Positions 59,503 to 64,000 of a stretch of DNA of 64,000 nt are shown here, piece by piece. The notes below the pieces were generated by a model that was given only the letters and a program-made list of their open reading frames with translations, was not told the origin of the DNA and did not search any database. The translations under genes and the position numbers were made by a program. Location: contig JAZBOL010000006.1 of NCBI GenBank assembly GCA_036351115.1, positions 19,358-83,357 on the forward strand. Reading direction: 5' to 3'. The stretch is from Marinihelvus sp036351115. GTDB lineage: Bacteria > Pseudomonadota > Gammaproteobacteria > Xanthomonadales > SZUA-36. Position 1 is the first letter of the stretch. The number at the start of each line of letters is the position of its first letter.

Positions 59503-59895
59503 ATGGAACTCATTCACATCCCCATGTCGCCCGGCGAGCTGCTGGACAAGATCACCATCCTCGAAATCAAGTCCGAGCGCATCAACGATGCCGAAAAGGT
59601 TGCCAACGTGCGCCGGGAGCTCGAGCTGCTTAACGCCACCTGGGCGAAGGCGGTGAGCTCCGACGACACGGTCGAGCGCCTGCACCGCGAGCTCAGGGAC
59701 ATCAACGAAGCGCTCTGGGACATCGAGGACGACATTCGCGACAAGGAGCGGGTCAAGGAATTCGACGAGCGCTTCATCGAGCTCGCCCGCGCCGTTTACT
59801 TTACCAACGACAAGCGCGCCGCGGCGAAGAAGGAGCTGAACCTGCACCTCGGTTCGCAGATCGTCGAGGAGAAGTCCTACCAGGACTACAGCTAG
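59503..59895 (+). CDS. DUF6165-type conserved protein
   Basis: The 130-residue hydrophilic protein starts MELIHIPMSPGELLDKITIL and is mostly alpha-helical with coiled-coil character (INDAEKVANVRRELELLNAT, ELRDINEALWDIEDDIRDKE). The sequence is typical of a small conserved family with no known reaction (DUF6165, by recognition). The start lies after the methyltransferase stop; a longer frame to 59434 overlaps that gene. Confidence 0.7.
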   Translation: MELIHIPMSPGELLDKITILEIKSERINDAEKVANVRRELELLNATWAKAVSSDDTVERLHRELRDINEALWDIEDDIRDKERVKEFDERFIELARAVYFTNDKRAAAKKELNLHLGSQIVEEKSYQDYS

Positions 59896-59950
59896 ACCAA
59901 CCGGCGCGGTTGACAGGGTGGGGGCACTGACGCACCATCCTCACCACGTC

Positions 59951-60180
59951 TGTTGGTGATCCCACGGCCGCCCGGCCAAGGGATTTAAACGGGAAGCACG
60001 GTGCGATTCGGCGACTCCGGATCCAGGCCGTCACTGCCCCCGCAACGGTAGGCGAGGGCTGGGTCAACGCAGCCACTGGGCCTCGAGGCCTGGGAAGGCG
60101 ACCCGGCAAAAGCAGCCAGGACCGAATCCCCTTCGGTTCCACAAGCACGGCGCCCTCGCGAGTCCGGAGACCGGCCAGCA
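59951..60180 (+). ncRNA. Cobalamin (AdoCbl/B12) riboswitch
   Basis: The region has the conserved blocks in order: AAACGGGAAGCACGGTGCGA (59987-60006), CACTGCCCCCGCAACGGTA (60032-60050), CCACTGG (60073-60079), GGGAAGGCG (60092-60100) and the B12 box AGTCCGGAGACCGGCC (60161-60176). It lies 164 bases upstream of the btuB start and should down-regulate it when B12 is high. The remaining bases of the 448-base gap (59896-60343) hold only its edges and the expression platform. Confidence 0.93.
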
Positions 60181-60343
60181 GTTTATGAACCAGGCCGTCG
60201 CGGTGGGCGAGGGCGGGAGACGCTGCCGGCCGCCGATCCTTCGCGCCACAAGGCTCCTGACACAAGCACAACAAGCGCCCACCAGCCACGGTCTCGCATC
60301 GCGTTCGGGGAAGAACGCGCGCTGCAAAACCGGAGTGCTGACC

Positions 60344-62323
60344 ATGAGAAATCTCCTGACCCTGCCAACGGCTGCCGTGCTGCTGGCGGCCTTGACGACC
60401 GTGCCCGTCTGGGCGCAGATGCCCGAAGACCCGGAAGCCGGGGTCGAGGATCGCCCTGCCGCGCTGGCCGATCTCGTGGTGACCGCCTCCCTGGAGCCCG
60501 TCGCCCGGAACGAGGTGGTGAGCTCGGTCACCGTGATCACCCGCGAAGACATCGAGGCTCGCCAGGTGAAGTACGTGGGCGACCTGCTGCGCGACGTGCC
60601 CGGCTTCAACGTCAGCCAGTCCGGCGGCGTTGGGACCCAGACCCAGGTCCGGGTGCGGGGCGCGGAGGCCAACCAGCTACTGGTGCTGGTCGACGGTATC
60701 CGCGCGAACGATCCGGCGAACTCGGACGAGTTCCAGTGGCAGTTCGCGCTGACCTCGGACATCGAACGCATCGAGATCGTGCGCGGCCCGCAAAGCGCCA
60801 TCTGGGGGTCCGATGCGGTGGCCGGCGTGGTGAACATCATTCGCCGCAAGGGCGCCGGGGAACGCCGCGTGTCCGGTCGCGCCGAGCTGGGCAGCTTCGA
60901 CACGGTGGACCTGGCGGTCGACGGCGCCTGGAGCCGGGAGGGCCTGCGCCTGTTCGGCGGCGTGTCCTGGTACGACACGGAGGGCATTAACATCGCCCGG
61001 GTCGGCGACGAGAAGGACGGTGTGGAAAACACCACCGCCAACCTGGGCGCGGAGTGGTCCCTGGGCGAGGCCTGGACCCTCGCGGCCCTGGGTCAGTTCG
61101 TCGACGCCACGACGGATTTCGATGACACGGATTTTTTCATCACCGGCCTGCCGGTGGACACGGACCGGGTCACGGAAAACGAGCAGACCTACCTGCAGGC
61201 CGAGGCGCGTTACGCGCCCAGCGACAGCATCTGGTCCGGAAACCTGCTGGCCAATGTCAGTGACACGGACACGCTGAACCTCTATGACGGCGACTTCAAC
61301 AGCCGCACCGCCGCCGAGGTGGTGGAATTCCGCGCCCGGGGCAGCGCCGCCTGGACGGGTCGGCGCGGCGCATCCCACCGGGTCACCCTGGCCGCCGATC
61401 ACCGCGGCGCGGATTTCACCCAGCGGGGCATCGCCACGGATTTCGGAGATCCGAACCAGGACCAGTCCCTGGACGTTACCGGCGTCGCCGCCGAGTACCT
61501 CGGACAGCCCATCGAGGGCCTGACCTGGACCCTCTCCGCGCGCTATGACGACAACAGCGAGTTCGACAACATCGCCACCTGGCGGGCGGGCCTCAGCCAC
61601 GAGGTGGAGGAGGGCATGCGGATGCGGCTGTCCTACGGTACCGGGTCGAAGACCCCGACCTTCACGGAACGCTTCGGCTTTTTCCCGGGCACCTTCCTCG
61701 GCAATCCGGACCTGGTGCCGGAGGAAAGCCGGGGCTGGGAGTTCGGCGGCGAGTGGGACGTGCTCGGCGAACGGTTGACCGTGGGCGGCGCCTACTACCG
61801 CACCGATCTCGAGAACGAGATCGACGGCTTCGTGTTCGATGCGGACACCTTTGCGTTTACCGCGGCCAACAGGGACTCGGACAGTGAGCGGAAGGGCTTC
61901 GAGCTGTTTATCAACTCGCGGCCGCTGGACAGCGTGGTGATCAGCGCCAGCTACACCTACACGGACTCGACGGAGGACGATGCGGAGGGCAACTCGGTCC
62001 GGGAAATTCGACGGCCGCGGCACATGGCCAGCGTCAATGTCGACTGGCGCTTCGCGCAGGACCGGGCGGGCCTGAACGTCAATGTGAACTACACGGGTAA
62101 GCAGTTCGACCTGTTTTTCGACCCGTCCACCTTCGTCAGCGAAACGGTGACGCTGGATGCCTACACGGTGGTGGACCTGGCCGGCTCCTGGCGCCTGACC
62201 GACTCCCTGGAGCTTGTGGGCCGGGTGGCCAATCTCTTCGACGAGGACTACGAGGAAGTGCTGGGCTACTCACGCCCGGGCGTCGCGATATACGGCGGGC
62301 TGCGGGGCCGCTTCGATTTCTGA
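60344..62323 (+). CDS. btuB: BtuB, TonB-dependent vitamin B12 receptor
   Basis: The 659-residue protein has a signal peptide (MRNLLTLPTAAVLLAALTTV), a TonB box (LADLVVTAS, near residue 43), a plug domain (DVPGFNVSQSGGVGTQTQVR, VRGPQSAIWGSDAVAGVVNI) and a BtuB-type barrel ending GGLRGRFDF. The start at 60344 follows the riboswitch; an upstream in-frame ATG at 60185 lies inside the leader and is rejected. Uptake of B12 is relevant here, since BchE and AerR both depend on cobalamin. Confidence 0.95.
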   Translation: MRNLLTLPTAAVLLAALTTVPVWAQMPEDPEAGVEDRPAALADLVVTASLEPVARNEVVSSVTVITREDIEARQVKYVGDLLRDVPGFNVSQSGGVGTQTQVRVRGAEANQLLVLVDGIRANDPANSDEFQWQFALTSDIERIEIVRGPQSAIWGSDAVAGVVNIIRRKGAGERRVSGRAELGSFDTVDLAVDGAWSREGLRLFGGVSWYDTEGINIARVGDEKDGVENTTANLGAEWSLGEAWTLAALGQFVDATTDFDDTDFFITGLPVDTDRVTENEQTYLQAEARYAPSDSIWSGNLLANVSDTDTLNLYDGDFNSRTAAEVVEFRARGSAAWTGRRGASHRVTLAADHRGADFTQRGIATDFGDPNQDQSLDVTGVAAEYLGQPIEGLTWTLSARYDDNSEFDNIATWRAGLSHEVEEGMRMRLSYGTGSKTPTFTERFGFFPGTFLGNPDLVPEESRGWEFGGEWDVLGERLTVGGAYYRTDLENEIDGFVFDADTFAFTAANRDSDSERKGFELFINSRPLDSVVISASYTYTDSTEDDAEGNSVREIRRPRHMASVNVDWRFAQDRAGLNVNVNYTGKQFDLFFDPSTFVSETVTLDAYTVVDLAGSWRLTDSLELVGRVANLFDEDYEEVLGYSRPGVAIYGGLRGRFDF

Positions 62324-62330
62324 CGCGCCC

Positions 62331-62358
62331 AAAAAAAACAGGCGCCGCGAGGGCGCCC
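62331..62358 (-). terminator. Rho-independent terminator of the SDR gene
   Basis: On the minus strand a GGCGCC / GGCGCC hairpin (62341-62357) with a 5-base loop is followed by TG and eight T residues (62338-62331). It lies about 78 bases after the SDR stop and only 7 bases after the btuB stop, so it may serve both genes. Confidence 0.7.
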
Positions 62359-62435
62359 GAAAGGGGGTTGGAGGAGTATTGCTCGGTCAAGGTCGTGCCA
62401 CCCCGGGATGACCCGTTCCCTTCCGGTGTGGTGGC

Positions 62436-63227
62436 TCAGACCTGGGTCAATCCGCCGTCCACGGGGATGTCGGCGCCGGTGATGAAGCCGGCGCCGTCAG
62501 AGGCCAGGAACGCCACCGTCGCGGCGATTTCTTCGGGCCGACCGATGCGCTGCAGCGGCACCATGCTCACGAAGGCCTCCACCGTCGAATCCACACCGTC
62601 CTCCGGCAGGTCCATGCGGTCGAAGATCGGGGTTTCGACGGGGCCGGGGCTCAGGCTGTTCACGCGGATGTTGCGCGGCGCCAGCTCGGCGGCCAGGGTG
62701 CGAACCAGGGAACGCACGGCGGCCTTCGAGGCGTTATAGACGGAAAAGCCCGGGAACCCTTTCACGTTCACCACGGAGCTGATGAAGGTGATGGTGCCGC
62801 CATCCTTGAGCAGGGGCAGGGCCTTCTGCGCCGTGAAGTAGGCGCCCTTCACGTTGATGTCCATGGTCTGGTCGAAGTGGGTTTCGTCGGCGGCTTCGAA
62901 GGGCCGCACCTTGCCGATGCCTGCGTTCACCACCAGCGTGTCGATCTTGCCGAAATGCTCGCGGGTCTCGGCGTAGAGACGGTCGAGGTCAGCCGGGTTC
63001 GTGACGTCACCCTGGACGGCCAGGGTGTTGTCCCCCAGGCGCTGGCGGGTGGCCTCCAGGGTCTCGGCGTTGCGGCCGAAAATGACGACCTTCGCGCCTC
63101 TGCCGGAAAAGTCCTGGGCGATCGAGGCGCCGATGCCGCTGTTGCCGCCGGTGATGACGACGACGGGGGTATGTCCGGCGCGGCTGTTGGTGTTTTCGTT
63201 CCTGTTGGTGTTTTCGTACGTGGTCAT
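62436..63227 (-). CDS. SDR-family NAD(P)-dependent oxidoreductase
   Basis: The 263-residue classical SDR has TGGNSGIG (cofactor), DVTNPADL, NAGIGKVR, the catalytic Ser in FISSVVNVKG, YNASK (Tyr/Lys) and SPGPVETPIF. It starts with a repetitive leader (TYENTNRNENTNSRAG) that includes a doubled ENTN motif. The gene is downstream of a TetR gene on the same strand, a common pairing in which the regulator controls the oxidoreductase. The substrate is unknown. Confidence 0.9.
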   Translation of the reverse strand: MTTYENTNRNENTNSRAGHTPVVVITGGNSGIGASIAQDFSGRGAKVVIFGRNAETLEATRQRLGDNTLAVQGDVTNPADLDRLYAETREHFGKIDTLVVNAGIGKVRPFEAADETHFDQTMDINVKGAYFTAQKALPLLKDGGTITFISSVVNVKGFPGFSVYNASKAAVRSLVRTLAAELAPRNIRVNSLSPGPVETPIFDRMDLPEDGVDSTVEAFVSMVPLQRIGRPEEIAATVAFLASDGAGFITGADIPVDGGLTQV

Positions 63228-63340
63228 GGTGTTGCTCCTTTCGAGTGGTTAGCGATCGTTTATTATTGAACGAACGTTCTGAAATAGATCAAAAAAAACC
63301 GGGGATCCAGACCACGAAGGGCCGGAAACCCGGTTCGGGT

Positions 63341-63916
63341 TCAGCGCAGCAGTCGCCGCACCTGGTCAATGGTGTCGCCGGCAAAGGCCGGATCCACCTT
63401 GCTGGCCGTGGACAGGCCCTGGGCGGTGTTCACCAGGGCGCGGGCCAGGGCCTGCGCATTCGTGGCCGGGTCGATGTCGCCCTCGGCCTGGGCGCGTTCG
63501 ATGCCCGTCTGCAGCGCCTCGGCCATGCGGGCGAGATTCCGCTGGAGCAGGACGGCGACCTCCGGGTCGCGGGTGCCGAGCTCCGAGCAGGAATTGGCCA
63601 GGAAGCAGCCGCAGTAGCCTTTTTCCCCGGCGCGGGCCGCCCAGCCGTCGAGCACCGCGTGCAGGTGCTCAACGGCCCGGCCCGGGCTCGCGAGCTGTTC
63701 CCGCAGCAGGCTGATATTCTCGTCCGAGTAGCGCTTGATGGCCGCGATGTAGAGGCCCCGCTTGTCACCAAAGGTGCCATAAAGGCTCTGGCGGCCGATG
63801 CCGAGCGTGTCCGACAGCTGCGCGATGCCCGTGGCCTCGAAGCCTTGCTGCCAGAACAGCACGATGGCCTTGTCGAGCACCTGGTCGCGATCAAATTGTC
63901 GGGGACGTCCTGCCAT
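63341..63916 (-). CDS. TetR/AcrR-family transcriptional regulator
   Basis: The 191-residue protein has the N-terminal TetR helix-turn-helix: GRPRQFDRDQVLDKAIVLFW and then GIAQLSDTLGIGRQSLYGTF followed by GDKRGLY. The C-terminal ligand domain contains several Cys (GYCGCFLANSCSE), a pattern seen in NemR-like regulators that respond to reactive electrophiles. It likely regulates itself and the SDR gene that follows after 113 bases. Confidence 0.88.
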   Translation of the reverse strand: MAGRPRQFDRDQVLDKAIVLFWQQGFEATGIAQLSDTLGIGRQSLYGTFGDKRGLYIAAIKRYSDENISLLREQLASPGRAVEHLHAVLDGWAARAGEKGYCGCFLANSCSELGTRDPEVAVLLQRNLARMAEALQTGIERAQAEGDIDPATNAQALARALVNTAQGLSTASKVDPAFAGDTIDQVRRLLR

Positions 63917-63936
63917 GGCCTCTGCCCGGGTGAAAT

Positions 63937-63957
63937 ACTTGACTGATAGGTCAGTAA
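63937..63957. promoter_or_regulatory. Candidate TetR operator upstream of the TetR gene
   Basis: TACTTGACTGATAGGTCAGTA contains nested inverted repeats (TGAC-N6-GTCA and CTGA-N4-TCAG), 21 bases upstream of the TetR start codon. This spacing and symmetry fit an autoregulatory TetR-type site. A second short palindrome, GAACGTTC, lies in the TetR-SDR gap (63273-63279 region). Confidence 0.5.
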
Positions 63958-64000
63958 TTGGGGTGGGGTCAGGAGGAAATCAAGGTGGACTCCATCACAC

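Noticed and set aside
60185..60343. Earlier ATG start for btuB
   Set aside because: It falls directly after the B12 riboswitch in the expression platform and would precede the real signal peptide at 60344.
1..64000. CRISPR arrays, tRNA or rRNA genes, transposases and prophage genes
   Set aside because: I saw no regular repeat-spacer pattern, no cloverleaf-like tRNA, no rRNA blocks and no transposase or integrase motifs.

Overview
The window is a nearly complete photosynthesis gene cluster from a GC-rich purple bacterium that uses type-II reaction centres. The gene set is pufBALMC with a tetraheme PufC, puhABCE, the bch genes, crtEFBC, ppsR and aerR. I infer a phototrophic gammaproteobacterium (Chromatiales/Ectothiorhodospiraceae-like, or an aerobic anoxygenic phototroph). 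That rests on gene order, on a tetraheme PufC, and on menaquinone-type genes (menA/ubiE) beside a bacteriochlorophyll cluster. I cannot name the genus.

Layout. Positions 1-10 kb hold a truncated universal stress protein, a DUF2177 membrane protein, bchJ and bchE (anaerobic, cobalamin-dependent cyclase, with an FNR-type box upstream), then a compact unit menA - BASS transporter - TonB receptor - ubiE/menG, then sfsA and doxX. Positions 10-17 kb hold a DUF1289 protein, a TolC/HlyD/ABC export operon whose ABC protein has lost every nucleotide-binding motif, bciA, and a dps/marR pair. Positions 17-29.4 kb carry one leftward super-operon: crtE-crtF-bchC-bchX-bchY-bchZ-(pufQ-like)-pufB-pufA-pufL-pufM-pufC-idi-fpr. 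crtC is divergent from crtE. Positions 30.4-49.4 kb carry a second leftward super-operon, tightly overlapped: bchF-bchN-bchB-bchH-bchL-bchM-lhaA-puhA-puhB-puhC-acsF-puhE-bchI-bchD-bchO-crtB. Positions 49.5-55.6 kb run rightward: aerR, ppsR, bchG, a PucC-type transporter and bchP. Positions 55.6-64 kb are the chromosomal flank: mnmC, small conserved proteins, a cobalamin riboswitch with btuB, and an SDR/TetR pair.

How it works together. All steps from protoporphyrin IX to bacteriochlorophyll a are encoded here, with both an oxygen-independent (BchE) and an oxygen-dependent (AcsF) ring-E cyclase. The light reaction apparatus is RC-LH1; no LH2 (puc) structural genes are present. Carotenoid genes are CrtE, CrtB, CrtC and CrtF; crtI and crtD are missing from the window. 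PpsR and its B12-binding partner AerR sit between the two bch blocks. TGT-N12-ACA boxes, tandem with an 8-bp gap in three of four cases, lie at the bchC, crtE/crtC, bchG and bchF promoters.

The most novel-looking items are the menA-BASS-TonB receptor-ubiE unit (possible import of a quinone head-group precursor), the ABC exporter with a dead nucleotide-binding domain, and the strongly patterned PpsR promoters that appear to give leaderless or near-leaderless mRNAs. No tRNA, rRNA, CRISPR array or insertion sequence was seen.
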